A DNA stretch of 23,389 nt from an uncultured Collinsella sp. Its GTDB lineage: Bacteria > Actinomycetota > Coriobacteriia > Coriobacteriales > Coriobacteriaceae. Below, piece after piece: positions 1 through 8,387 of this stretch; the stretch's first letter is position 1, and every line of letters starts with the position of its first letter. The notes beneath the pieces are model-generated. The model had not been told where the DNA came from, made no database searches, and saw only the letters and a list, made by a program, of their open reading frames with translations. Made by a program: the position numbers and the translations under genes. The stretch lies in assembly GCA_958431945.1 (NCBI GenBank), contig CAUASQ010000010.1:1-23389 (forward strand), given 5' to 3'.

Positions 1-801
1 GACGGAACGCAGCCACCAACGGTACCGAGTTCCGTTCAAGCGGTGCGCGGTATCGCGGAACAGGTCGAACTGGCAGTCGAAGCCCACGCTGTAGCCCTTG
101 GTGCCCCACACTGGGCAGCCGTACACCTCCATCTCGGAGGGCGACCACACCTTGCCGATGTCCTGCCAGCTCCAGCTGTTGGAGTCGCTGAGCGCGCCGC
201 TCGCGCTGTAACGCTCCTCAAGCAGCACGCGCTGGGTGAGCAGGTACTTGGTCAGCCCCTCGGGCAGGCACGCCTCGAACAGCTTCTCCCACGCCTTGAG
301 GTTGCTGTTCAGGTACGGGTTCTTCACGTCTGCGGTGCCCTGGTTGGTGTTCGCAGTGTTCCACATCAGGTAGCTGTCGTTGGCCACGCCGGTGACGGTC
401 TTGGCCACGGCGACGGGCGCGGACGCGATGAACGCGATGTGGTGGCCCTTGGCGCTGTCGCCGCACTGGTAGTACGGGTCGAAGTGCGCAAGCAGGAAGC
501 GCACGGACTGCTGGGCCGCCACATTTGACGCGCTCACGAGCGGCACGTCGATGTAGTCGCCCACGCGCATGCCGCTGAAGTTCGCGGCCTGCACGCGCTT
601 GTGCAGCGCGTCGTAGATGGTGGCGGAGCCTGAGACCTCGCCCGCGAGAAGCGTTGCGAGCGACTGGCCTGGGTACTTGCCGATCAGGCCCTGTCGGTTG
701 TACTCGGCGTTGTTGAGCGCCGTGGTGGCGTTGGTGCGGGCGGTGTCGTCTATCATCTCGTAGTTGGTGCCGCCCACTGTGAGGATCTTAGCTTGAGCCA
801 T
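1..801 (-). CDS. Tail fibre / receptor-binding protein, partial (C-terminus cut by window edge)
   Basis: The reading frame opens with ATG at 801, with an AAGGA ribosome site upstream, and runs open through position 1, so at least 267 residues are present and the end is missing. The last visible residues read NGTRYRWWLRSV, which resembles the W-L-R-S motif of the DUF6273 domain found at the ends of phage tail fibres and some surface proteins. The N-terminus (MAQAKILTVGGTNYEMIDD) looks like an attachment segment typical of fibres. It is the last gene of the tail module, after the coiled-coil protein, where host-recognition proteins normally sit. The family assignment rests on one short motif plus position. 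The functional call of tail fibre is fairly secure; substrate or receptor cannot be read from the sequence. Confidence 0.7.
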   Translation of the reverse strand, partial: MAQAKILTVGGTNYEMIDDTARTNATTALNNAEYNRQGLIGKYPGQSLATLLAGEVSGSATIYDALHKRVQAANFSGMRVGDYIDVPLVSASNVAAQQSVRFLLAHFDPYYQCGDSAKGHHIAFIASAPVAVAKTVTGVANDSYLMWNTANTNQGTADVKNPYLNSNLKAWEKLFEACLPEGLTKYLLTQRVLLEERYSASGALSDSNSWSWQDIGKVWSPSEMEVYGCPVWGTKGYSVGFDCQFDLFRDTAHRLNGTRYRWWLRSV

Positions 802-813
802 TTCGTTTCCTTC

Positions 814-1539
814 TTAAATCAATGTGATGGTATTGCCGCTTGCGGAGCATGTTGAGCCGAACGTTACGGTCACCCCGCTCGCCGATGCCTTTGAAGCCGG
901 GCAGTAGACTGTTCCGCCCATGTATATGAACTGACCTGTCGAGTTCGCCAAAAGCGTTGCGAGCTTCGCGTTCTGGGCACGCAGCTCCGCGACGTCCGAG
1001 CTTCCTGCGCTGCCTTGCGCCACGGAGTTGGCGATCTGCAACGCCTGGTTCGCCGCTGCGTCCGCACGCGAAGCCGCGCCGTTCGCCGCAGAGGTCGCGT
1101 TGCTCGATGCTTGTTGGTCGGCGATATGCTCGTCATGGCGCTGGCTTTCGGCCTTTTTGCGTTCGATCTCGGCGTTCGATCGGCTCGTCTCGTTGTTCTG
1201 GCGCGTGGTTTCGGCATTCTTTCGCGCAGTTTCGTTGTCTTGACGTGTTGTCTCGGCGTTCTTGCGCGACGTCTCGTTGTTCTTGCGGGTTGTCTCGTTG
1301 TTGCCGCGCTCGGTCTCAGCCGTTTTCCGAGCGTTCTCGTTGGACACGCGCGTCTTCTCTGCCGCTTCGGCGCTTTCGGTCGCGGTGTTGCAGTTCGCCG
1401 CTGCCGTCTTGGCCTCTTCGGCGGCCTCCATCGATAGCGTCGACTCGATGCGGAAGATCGAGCCGTCGGTGGTTCTGGCGCGGTCGATATTGCCCGCATC
1501 GTTGAGCAGCAGCGCCGCGCCTTTGTTGGTATCTGCCAT
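814..1539 (-). CDS. Coiled-coil tail protein with eleven heptad repeats
   Basis: This 241-residue protein has a short N-terminal segment, then a strikingly regular heptad array at about residues 64-140 with Arg every seventh residue (64, 71, 78 ... 134) and units such as RKNAETT and RQNNETS. A small Ala-rich stretch and a beta-rich C-terminus follow (SASGVTVTFGSTCSASGNTITLI). Arg-Asn-Glu-Thr heptads of this sort form the trimeric or helical shaft in tail fibre, baseplate or neck-passage proteins of Gram-positive phages. The ATG at 1539 follows an AAGGAGGT ribosome site at ideal spacing. It sits between a small baseplate-like gene and the fibre, so it likely connects the baseplate to the receptor-binding protein. 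The exact structural role is inferred. Confidence 0.7.
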   Translation of the reverse strand: MADTNKGAALLLNDAGNIDRARTTDGSIFRIESTLSMEAAEEAKTAAANCNTATESAEAAEKTRVSNENARKTAETERGNNETTRKNNETSRKNAETTRQDNETARKNAETTRQNNETSRSNAEIERKKAESQRHDEHIADQQASSNATSAANGAASRADAAANQALQIANSVAQGSAGSSDVAELRAQNAKLATLLANSTGQFIYMGGTVYCPASKASASGVTVTFGSTCSASGNTITLI

Positions 1540-1549
1540 CGCACCTCCT

Positions 1550-1807
1550 TTACTTAGCTAGCACGCCGATCACGATGGCGTGCGGGCCGATTGCCTGGAT
1601 GATGCATCGGTCGCCTGCCTTGGCTCCCGAGCATGAGGTGGTGTACGGGAGCTTCAGGGATGCCCCCTTCACCGATACGGCCATGGTGGCTCCGGATACG
1701 GAATTCACCGTTCCGTAGCACGCCTGCTGGCCGGGATGGTCGTTGGCGGTCGCATCGGCCATCGCGGCGCCGTATCGGCGCATGGCCGACATGAGTTCAT
1801 CGCTCAT
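1550..1807 (-). CDS. Small tail/baseplate-associated protein
   Basis: This 85-residue protein overlaps the end of the upstream hub-like gene by 11 bp, which suggests translational coupling. After a helical N-terminus (MSDELMSAMRRYGAAMAD) it is rich in beta-forming residues and ends with GDRCIIQAIGPHAIVIGVLAK, a pattern compatible with a small OB-like barrel of the kind seen in DUF2577-type or related phage baseplate proteins. That family assignment is only a resemblance. It is translated from ATG at 1807, with GGAGG about 13 bases upstream and a closer purine-rich AAGAGG just before the start. Its position between hub and fibre proteins supports a baseplate role. Specific function is not recognised. 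Confidence 0.6.
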   Translation of the reverse strand: MSDELMSAMRRYGAAMADATANDHPGQQACYGTVNSVSGATMAVSVKGASLKLPYTTSCSGAKAGDRCIIQAIGPHAIVIGVLAK

Positions 1808-2882
1808 ACCTCTTCACCTCCATCTCGATTGGGCATCCTCCCACGAGCGTGAGAGTCGCAGTCCTCACCGCGAACTTGCCGCTGATGCCGGCGCTTGCCC
1901 AATCGACCATCACGGCATCGCCGCACGCGATAGGCGCGTACGTCCGCTTGACCGTGACTCTACGGATAGCGCTCTGCTGTGTTCGCAGCATCTCGTTGGC
2001 CTTGGCATCGGCGTTCCTCTGTCTCTCGGCATCGGTAGACCCCTCGGGCAGGTCGCTGTAGCTGTACGTGGCCGTCTTGCGCCAACCGCGCGAAACCGTG
2101 GAGTATGGGCTGTCGGGGTCTGAGTCGATGGCCGTTCCACGGTAGAAGGCATCCTGCGTTTCGTAGTCGCAGTGCACGACGTTCGCCACGCCAGAGCGGT
2201 CAAGCTCGTCCACGACTTCGTTGATGAAGCGTGCGCCCGCGCCCTCTCGAAGGGTCATGGAAACGGGCCTGTCCTGCGGCTCCCTATATTTGCGAAGTAC
2301 GGGCCTTCCGTAGGCGTCCTCGTCGACGGCGCGGAAGCCCGCCACGTCGAGCAGCGCGTTGCACGCCGCCAGGCGCTTCGACAGCCTCATGTCGCCCGAA
2401 TCGATTCCGAGCGTCCAATCCTGCGCTAGCTTGTAGTCGGAGCCGTCGGCGATCACGTCAGCGAAGCCAGCCGCCTTGAGCAGCTTTACGACGTAGGGGA
2501 CAACCATGGTTCCAGCCGCCACCGTGAATGGGGCATCGAATTCGTCCTCCGCAACCTCCGACAGCCTGCCCGACAGGCCTGCCGTGCCGGTTGAGTTGAC
2601 GCCGCGCCTAGTCCTTTTCGGCGCTGAGACAACGAAAGTCCCCAGCGCCTCACTGACTGACGCGCCACCGAAGTCGGCATCGAGGTACACCCGCAGCAGA
2701 TCTGCCCCGATATCGAGCGCCCCGGAGTAATCGACCTGCCCTGTGGTGTAATCCTTGTCCTGGTTGCGCTCAATGCACCCGCCGTTCTTTATGTTCGTGA
2801 TTCTATCGACCTCGTTGCCGCTTGCGCGGTCTACGCGCATGAAGCGGAACGAGGTGAGAAACGGTTTTCCCCAATCAGCCAT
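1797..2882 (-). CDS. Putative tail hub / baseplate protein
   Basis: This 361-residue protein lies directly after the FN3 tail protein, which it overlaps by 8 bp (ATGGCTGA). The N-terminus (MADWGKPFLTSFRFMRVDRASG) and the alternation of beta-rich segments with a central helical part resemble the tail hub proteins (gp27/gpD-like, or Gp37-like in actinophages) that close the tail tube at the cell-proximal end. The C-terminus (CGDAVMVDWASAGISGKFAVRTATL) looks like a hub beta-barrel. No catalytic motif is evident. The assignment relies on gene order, tape measure, then distal/FN3 protein, then hub, plus protein character. It could equally be called a minor tail protein. Confidence 0.6.
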   Translation of the reverse strand: MADWGKPFLTSFRFMRVDRASGNEVDRITNIKNGGCIERNQDKDYTTGQVDYSGALDIGADLLRVYLDADFGGASVSEALGTFVVSAPKRTRRGVNSTGTAGLSGRLSEVAEDEFDAPFTVAAGTMVVPYVVKLLKAAGFADVIADGSDYKLAQDWTLGIDSGDMRLSKRLAACNALLDVAGFRAVDEDAYGRPVLRKYREPQDRPVSMTLREGAGARFINEVVDELDRSGVANVVHCDYETQDAFYRGTAIDSDPDSPYSTVSRGWRKTATYSYSDLPEGSTDAERQRNADAKANEMLRTQQSAIRRVTVKRTYAPIACGDAVMVDWASAGISGKFAVRTATLTLVGGCPIEMEVKRYER

Positions 2883-5184
2883 TTATCGGCTCCTCGAAGA
2901 CGTTGTGCGTGACGTTGGCCGAACCCTTCCAGATGCCTGCACCCTTCACAGACATGTCGAAGTCCATGGGGCCGTATGCGCGTTCGCCCGCATGTCCGCG
3001 CCACCATCCCCTCCACTGCTCGTCCATAATCCGTATGTACCTGTCGTGGCCGTCGCGCTTCATCTCCCATGAGAGCGAGGTCTTTTTGTTCAGCTCGTCG
3101 AGCATGTACGAAATGGGCAGGTCGCCGTTCTCGCCGCCATCGGCGAAGTGGTATGTCTCCACGGATCGCTGAGAGCTTGTCGAGTAGTCGCCGTTGTAGT
3201 CGAGCACGAGCACGGTCGATGCATCCTGGCCGAAGTTAAGCGCCATCCCGTGCGCGAACACGTTGGCATCGGTCACGGTCTGCGACGAGGTGCCGTTGTC
3301 GGCGTACCCAGTGACCTTGTACTCGTAGTCGGTGTTTAGCGGCGGCACGCGGTCAATCGTCTCTTGAGAGTCGAGCACGCCGGATGCTATGACGGCATCG
3401 CCGCCGTACGCCACGCGCTCCACCGTGAAGGCGGAGCAGCGAGAGGCGTTGCCGAGCACCAGCGCGTCACCATCGACTGTGATCGTGCCTAGCATGGAAA
3501 GCTCATTGCTCACCTCGTCGACCGTCATGGGGCCTACGAGCGTGGTCTGCTCGATCTCGTATGACGAGAGGCCGTTACGCACCTTCACGTGGCACGCCAG
3601 CGCATCGTCGTACGACAGTGACACGTCTGGGATGGCCGGTTCCGCCCAGTGCGTCTTGAAGCGGCGCATGGCCGTCTTGGACAGGCCGGAGCCGCCCTTG
3701 ACCGTGAGCGTGAGCAGATAGTCGATGCCGTTGCGTATGGTGGCGTAGCTGCCGAAACTCACGGGCTTCAGGTTCGTGACGTCTGCCGTGGCGACCGTCG
3801 CGCCGCCGACCTCTGCGAGCGTGAGCGTCGCCTGCGCGATGCCAGTTTCGTCGGTTGCGGCGACTTGCACCGTGAGCGGCACCGCATCGACAAGCATGCC
3901 GTCGGTAGCGGGGGAGGCGACCCAGCACTGCGGGTAGTCGGCGACCGTTATCGCCGCATAGCCAGACCAAGCGCCCCAATCGGCGTGCAGTCCCTTCGTG
4001 CGAACGCGGGCTTTCCAACTTCCCTTCGTGAGTGTGACCGATGCGCTTTTCTCGGTCGTGTACGACTTCGTTATCGTCTCGCTGCCGACGAGCTCAAGCT
4101 GCGCGGCGAACTGCGCCGAGCCGTCGGGGTGGTTGGGCACCCACGAGACGGATGCCGCCGACCCCGTTGGCACAACATGGTCGGCGGTGACCTTCGGTGC
4201 GAGAGGCGGCGTGATCGTGGTCACGGAATTCGATTCGACCCACGAAGACGTTAGGCTACCGCGCTTGGCCCTGACGCGGTAGACGATCGTGCCGGCAGGC
4301 GCGGAGGTGTCGTGCAGGTCTACCCATGCGGGGTCTTCGCCCTCGGTGGTGGTCGAGACCGCCGCCCACGTCTTCCCGTCGTCGCCTGATCGCTGAACAT
4401 CCCATGCGCTGGCGTACCGCCACGCCCCGTAGACGCGCAGCGTCACCTCGGACGCGCCGGCCTTGACGGCATCGATGCGCGAAGGTGCCGACGGAGTTGT
4501 GTACGTGGTTCCGCACGAGATGTGTGTGGAGTTGCCGCCAGGGCCGTGGGCGCAAAGGCGGTACTCGTACTTGTGGCCTGCGGTCGTCGAGTTGTCGGTG
4601 TAGTTGGTCACGTCCCACGAGACGTCGGCGATGTTCACCCATGAGCCGTCGTCGGTGCGGCGGTCTACGTACACGCCAGCCCAGGGGTACGCGCCGTCCA
4701 TGCCCGTGTAGTCGACGTCCCACGCAATCTTGTGGGATGTGTCGGAAACGCGGGCCAGCTTCGGGTTCTTGGGAGGATGCGGTTGCGAGTATCCGCGCTG
4801 GGGAATCCAAGCGTACTCTGTTGCCCAGGCGTCTCCGCCGGCGCTGCCGTAGTAGTTGTTGTATGTCTTGCCGTAGACGTGGATCTGCACGGAGCAGTTC
4901 CAGCCGCTGGCCCCGCGCCCGACGTCCACGGTGAAGGTCACGGCGTCGCGCGTGGCCCAATTCCCGTAGTTGTTGAGCAGCACGTCGCGCGACCTGTAGG
5001 TGATGCCGTTCACGATCACGTCGTAGTGCGTGCCGTACTGTGCCGCATACTTGTCGTCGATCGCGGCGGTGATTGTTATGCGCGAGGTGGTGTCGTTGAC
5101 CGTGCTCACGCCGTCAACGGAGATATAGCCGCAATACCAGCGGTTGCGCCCCGCGATCTGAATCTCCCTTGTATAGGTTCCCAT
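2875..5184 (-). CDS. Minor tail protein with fibronectin type III domains
   Basis: This 769-residue protein begins 3 bases after the tape measure stop. Residues 1-130 form a beta-rich domain with many Tyr, Trp and Asn. Three FN3-like modules follow at about residues 138-232, 233-328 and 330-420, each starting after a Pro-rich hinge (QPHPPKNPKL, TTPSAPSRIDAV, TPPLAPKVTADH) and carrying the core W and the Y-x-Y/R-x-R strand (KYEYRLCAHGPGG, IVYRVRAKRGS). The remainder is a long beta-rich C-terminus. FN3 or Ig-like modules are common on exposed tail proteins of phages of Gram-positive bacteria and may bind host surface carbohydrate weakly. By position it could be a distal tail-like or central tail protein. 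Domain boundaries are estimated by eye. Confidence 0.75.
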   Translation of the reverse strand: MGTYTREIQIAGRNRWYCGYISVDGVSTVNDTTSRITITAAIDDKYAAQYGTHYDVIVNGITYRSRDVLLNNYGNWATRDAVTFTVDVGRGASGWNCSVQIHVYGKTYNNYYGSAGGDAWATEYAWIPQRGYSQPHPPKNPKLARVSDTSHKIAWDVDYTGMDGAYPWAGVYVDRRTDDGSWVNIADVSWDVTNYTDNSTTAGHKYEYRLCAHGPGGNSTHISCGTTYTTPSAPSRIDAVKAGASEVTLRVYGAWRYASAWDVQRSGDDGKTWAAVSTTTEGEDPAWVDLHDTSAPAGTIVYRVRAKRGSLTSSWVESNSVTTITPPLAPKVTADHVVPTGSAASVSWVPNHPDGSAQFAAQLELVGSETITKSYTTEKSASVTLTKGSWKARVRTKGLHADWGAWSGYAAITVADYPQCWVASPATDGMLVDAVPLTVQVAATDETGIAQATLTLAEVGGATVATADVTNLKPVSFGSYATIRNGIDYLLTLTVKGGSGLSKTAMRRFKTHWAEPAIPDVSLSYDDALACHVKVRNGLSSYEIEQTTLVGPMTVDEVSNELSMLGTITVDGDALVLGNASRCSAFTVERVAYGGDAVIASGVLDSQETIDRVPPLNTDYEYKVTGYADNGTSSQTVTDANVFAHGMALNFGQDASTVLVLDYNGDYSTSSQRSVETYHFADGGENGDLPISYMLDELNKKTSLSWEMKRDGHDRYIRIMDEQWRGWWRGHAGERAYGPMDFDMSVKGAGIWKGSANVTHNVFEEPING

Positions 5185-5187
5185 TGG

Positions 5188-7743
5188 CTACCTTCCCGAC
5201 CCTGCGGACCGCTTGGCTGCGGAGACCAGAACGTCAACCGCCTGCATGATCCGCTGGTCTGCGTTTAAGCTTTCCCCGTTGACCGTGACGTTGTAGGTCG
5301 TGCCGGCAGCGCCTGCCCCGGCAACGGCAACCGACGGAGCGACCGTGATGCCCGAGCCGATAAGCGAGCTTGCGGAGGCTAGCGCCGACGTGATGGCGGA
5401 GCTGACCGCCCCAGTGCCGCTGCCGATGCCCTCGGCCCATCCCTCCATGAGCGCCTTGCCAGAGTAGGTTGTATAGCCGTGGCCGCTGAATGGGCCGCGC
5501 TTTGCGGGCGAGAACGGGAAGAACGAGCGGATCTGCGAGACGGCGCCGGACACAGCGGAGAGGGCGCCGCCGATTGCGTTCTGGATGCCCTGCGTGAAGC
5601 CGTTGATCAACGCGCGACCGGAACCGACGAGCCACGACCCAGCGCCTGCGAAGAAGCCCATTACCTGGCCAGGGATGCTGGAAATGGTGTTCATGAGGCT
5701 CCCGATATGGCCAGACACAGCGCCGACGAGCGCCGAGAAGGCACCCGTCACTGCCGCGTACACCTGCTGCGCCGCGTTCGCCATCGTCGACACCATGGTC
5801 GAGAAGTACCCGGCAATCGAGGAGACGAGGCTGGACACGAGCGAGAGCGCTGAGGACACCAGCGAGCCGATGAACGCCACGACTGCGTTCACACCGCCTG
5901 AAACGGCGGCGACCACGGTAGCTATCCCGCCGCCGACAACGGATACGATCGAGCCGATGAACGTGGTAACCGCAGTCACGAGGCCGCTCACGACCGACAT
6001 GACGAGGCCAATGGCAGAGGCTACGACGGATGCGGCGTTTACCACGACCGAGATCACCTGGCTTGCCACCGTTATCACGACGGACACGATTGAACCAACT
6101 ACAGACAGCACTATCTGGATTACCGGTATGAGCATCTGAGCCACGGAGAGCACTATCTGCATGCCGCTAGCCAATATCGGCAGCACGGCGTTGGCGAGGT
6201 TTGCGAGCGCCGTGCCGATAGACGTGATTGCCGGCATGAGCGCAGCGCCCACCTGCGACACGAGCGGGCTTACCGCAGCGAAAAGCTGCATGGCGACGCC
6301 GATGACCTGCGAAATGATCGGGACGATCATCGCGAAGGCGTTGTGTAGCACGGGCAGGATGGCCTGGCCGATGTTCAGCAGCGTCGAGCCAAGCTGCTCT
6401 ATGACAGGCCGCACGGCGCTGAACGCGCCGACTGCGCCAGATGCGAATGACGCGATGGCGGGCAGCATCTGCGATGCGAAGTACGTCACGAACGGCGACA
6501 CCGCCGAGATGGTCGTCGTCACGGCTCCGCTAATAGTCGAGACGATGGTGTTCCAGATGCTCGGTATCTGCTCGCCAAGCTGCCCGAAAGCGGACTTGCA
6601 CGTGTCTACGACGGATGCCGCAGTGTCGGCGATCGCCTGAAACGCCCCCGTTATCTGGGAAGCGTCGACTGTTGGCAGCTGTATGCCAAGCTCAGCCAGG
6701 GCTCCTACGGCGATGTTCCAAGCGGTCGCGAGCGCTTCCGAAATCGCTGGGCCAAGGACTGGGCCAAGGCCAGACAGCACAACCGGGAACGCCTCGACGA
6801 TTCCCTTGCCGATCTGCGCAACTCTAGGGGCCACGTTCGTGGCTACCGCGCCGATCGACTCAAGCAGCTGCTGCGTGAGCTGCGAGAAGTCAACGTCGTC
6901 GCGCCCGAGTCCTGTGATGAAGTTCTCCCACGCGGCCTTCGCCATGCCGATGGAGCCGCTGATCGTGGTAGCGGCCTCCTTGGCGGTGGTGCCAGTGATG
7001 CCCAAGTTCTCCTGCACGGTATGGATGGCCTCGACCACATCGGCATAGCTGTCGATCGTGAGGTCGGCGTTCTTGCCCTGCTCCTGGCGCAGTTTGTTGG
7101 CGTCTGCGATCAGGCGCTTCATCTCGGCCTGCGTGCCGCCGTAGCCGAGTTTCAAATTGTCCAACATCGTGTAGTTCTGCTTCGCAAAGCCTTGGTAGGC
7201 GTTCTGCACGTCCGTCATGTCGGAACCCATCTTGTTCACGTTGTCCGACATGTCGCCCATCGCCATGTTGGCGTAGTCAGCCGCCTTGGCCACGTCTCCG
7301 CTGCACGACGAGACGAGCGAAGCCGCGAAGCTCGTGGCCTGCGTCATGTACTGGTTGGCGGACATCCCGCAGGTCTTGTACGCCTCTGCGGCATAACCTT
7401 GCAGCGTCTGTGACGCGGAGCCGAACAGGGTGTCGACGCCGCCCACCAGCTGCTCGTAGTCGGCATATGCGGAAAGGGCCGCGCCACCAATCGCGGTCAC
7501 GGCCCCGGTGAGCGCTGTGAACCCGGCTAGCGCCGCAGTGGCGACGCCCTTGGCTACGGTTCCAAGCCCGGTCAGGATGCCCGATGACTTTTTGGCCCCG
7601 CCGTCGATGCCGACGGTCATGGAGTCGCCGAAGGCCTTGCCTGCGGCGTTGCCCTGGCTGCCGAACTCCTTGCCGATTTTGCTCGCGAAGCCGTCCATCG
7701 ACGGCATCAAGGACACATAGGCCGACCCGACGCTAGTCACCAT
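5188..7743 (-). CDS. Tail tape measure protein
   Basis: This 851-residue protein is the largest in the window. It starts MVTSVGSAYVSLMPSMDGF, a common tape measure opening in Gram-positive siphophages, followed by the conserved helical region with AKEAATTISGSIGMAKAAWE. The middle is a long series of hydrophobic Ala/Val/Ile/Ser helices (several could span membrane during DNA ejection), and the end has the FSPAKRGPFSGHG motif typical of tape measure C-termini. It sets tail length; at about 0.15 nm per residue it predicts a tail of roughly 125-130 nm. The ATG at 7743 follows AGGAGG and overlaps the end of the chaperone T frame by 11 bp. There is no sign of truncation or of an inserted lytic domain. 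Confidence 0.95.
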   Translation of the reverse strand: MVTSVGSAYVSLMPSMDGFASKIGKEFGSQGNAAGKAFGDSMTVGIDGGAKKSSGILTGLGTVAKGVATAALAGFTALTGAVTAIGGAALSAYADYEQLVGGVDTLFGSASQTLQGYAAEAYKTCGMSANQYMTQATSFAASLVSSCSGDVAKAADYANMAMGDMSDNVNKMGSDMTDVQNAYQGFAKQNYTMLDNLKLGYGGTQAEMKRLIADANKLRQEQGKNADLTIDSYADVVEAIHTVQENLGITGTTAKEAATTISGSIGMAKAAWENFITGLGRDDVDFSQLTQQLLESIGAVATNVAPRVAQIGKGIVEAFPVVLSGLGPVLGPAISEALATAWNIAVGALAELGIQLPTVDASQITGAFQAIADTAASVVDTCKSAFGQLGEQIPSIWNTIVSTISGAVTTTISAVSPFVTYFASQMLPAIASFASGAVGAFSAVRPVIEQLGSTLLNIGQAILPVLHNAFAMIVPIISQVIGVAMQLFAAVSPLVSQVGAALMPAITSIGTALANLANAVLPILASGMQIVLSVAQMLIPVIQIVLSVVGSIVSVVITVASQVISVVVNAASVVASAIGLVMSVVSGLVTAVTTFIGSIVSVVGGGIATVVAAVSGGVNAVVAFIGSLVSSALSLVSSLVSSIAGYFSTMVSTMANAAQQVYAAVTGAFSALVGAVSGHIGSLMNTISSIPGQVMGFFAGAGSWLVGSGRALINGFTQGIQNAIGGALSAVSGAVSQIRSFFPFSPAKRGPFSGHGYTTYSGKALMEGWAEGIGSGTGAVSSAITSALASASSLIGSGITVAPSVAVAGAGAAGTTYNVTVNGESLNADQRIMQAVDVLVSAAKRSAGSGR

Positions 7744-8131
7744 CTTCCCCTCCTATCCCCAGGATCTTGTCTATCTCTTCCTTGGCTTCCAGCGCGTTCG
7801 CGCGGTGACGCTCAAGCTCTGCGAGCTGCGCCGGTGTCTTGATTGGCTCGGGAGGCTCCGTGCTCCTGTCCTTCTTGTCGGCCATGCCCCAGGCGATGCA
7901 CCGAAGCTGGTGCTCGATACGCCAGAGCATGTAGTCGGTCGTGCTCCACCTGAGTTGCGGGTACTGCGCCTTGGCGAGGCGCGAGTTGTCGGGGAGGTGC
8001 TGCCAGAGGAGCGCCATCCGATCGAGGTCTTCGGGCGCTCCATCCAATGGCAGGGCTATGCCGTAGAACTGCTGGAAGTCTGCTATCGCTTCGCCGCGCC
8101 TGTTCTCGAGGTCGCTGGCGAAGCCTATTAG
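7733..8131 (-). CDS. Tail assembly chaperone, T part (expressed as -1 frameshift fusion GT)
   Basis: This frame is entered by -1 frameshifting from the upstream G gene and adds 132 residues, giving a fusion of about 214 residues. The open frame extends upstream to 8167 only because it overlaps G; the apparent start there (MRRGLRGG) has no convincing ribosome site. The T part reads LIGFASDLENRRGEAIADFQ and then has a Trp-rich stretch (RWSTTDYMLWRIEHQLRCIA), like T domains in Gram-positive siphophages (DUF5361-like resemblance). G and GT chaperones keep the tape measure soluble and recruit the major tail protein during tube assembly. Location directly before the tape measure fits exactly. Confidence 0.85.
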   Translation of the reverse strand, partial: LIGFASDLENRRGEAIADFQQFYGIALPLDGAPEDLDRMALLWQHLPDNSRLAKAQYPQLRWSTTDYMLWRIEHQLRCIAWGMADKKDRSTEPPEPIKTPAQLAELERHRANALEAKEEIDKILGIGGEDGD

Positions 8132-8137
8132 TTTTTT
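8088..8137 (-). promoter_or_regulatory. Programmed -1 ribosomal frameshift site
   Basis: On the minus strand the zero-frame codons ACA AAA AAC TAA contain the heptamer A AAA AAC (8137 to 8131), matching X XXY YYZ. Six bases downstream begins an 8-bp perfect stem, GCTTCGCC (8124-8117) pairing with GGCGAAGC (8095-8088) across a 21-base loop that itself can pair further (GCG with CGC, CCT with AGG). The zero frame stops immediately after the heptamer, and the -1 frame continues for 132 codons. Heptamer, spacer, stem and gene position all agree with tail chaperone frameshifting. Confidence 0.88.
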
Positions 8138-8376
8138 GTCTTTGCCACCTCGAAGGCCGCGTCGCACAGGCGGCGCATGTCGTATGACGTTCCGCCGAGG
8201 GCTTCGATATACTCCTCGTCTCGACCCATGAAGATGCGCTCCATGGCGTCCATCATCCCCGCCGGGTCGGTTTCGCTTCGGGCGAATTGCTTCACGGTTT
8301 TGTAGGACTTCAGCTCGTCGAGGTCTGCGGCGAACTCGCCGTCAACGCCGTCGACGGTAAAGGTGATCTCGGTCAT
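8128..8376 (-). CDS. Tail assembly chaperone G
   Basis: This 82-residue acidic protein (MTEITFTVDGVDGEFAADLD) sits between the major tail protein and the tape measure. It ends ...FEVAKTKN followed by TAA, and the last sense codons ACA AAA AAC contain the slippery heptamer A AAA AAC. Most ribosomes should stop here, giving G; a minority shift -1 to make the GT fusion. This is the lambda gpG/gpGT arrangement conserved in long-tailed phages. The ATG at 8376 is 11 bases after the major tail protein stop. Size and acidic character are normal for the family, although primary sequence is poorly conserved. Confidence 0.85.
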   Translation of the reverse strand: MTEITFTVDGVDGEFAADLDELKSYKTVKQFARSETDPAGMMDAMERIFMGRDEEYIEALGGTSYDMRRLCDAAFEVAKTKN

Positions 8377-8387
8377 TCTCTTTCCCC

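Noticed and set aside
957..1505. Long plus-strand frames opposite the coiled-coil gene
   Set aside because: They are shadows of a repetitive high-GC gene; Arg/Ser-rich products, no ribosome site, opposite to all other genes.
8132..8167. Independent start of the chaperone T frame at 8167
   Set aside because: No ribosome site, product start overlaps G out of frame, and the slippery site with stem explains expression by frameshift.
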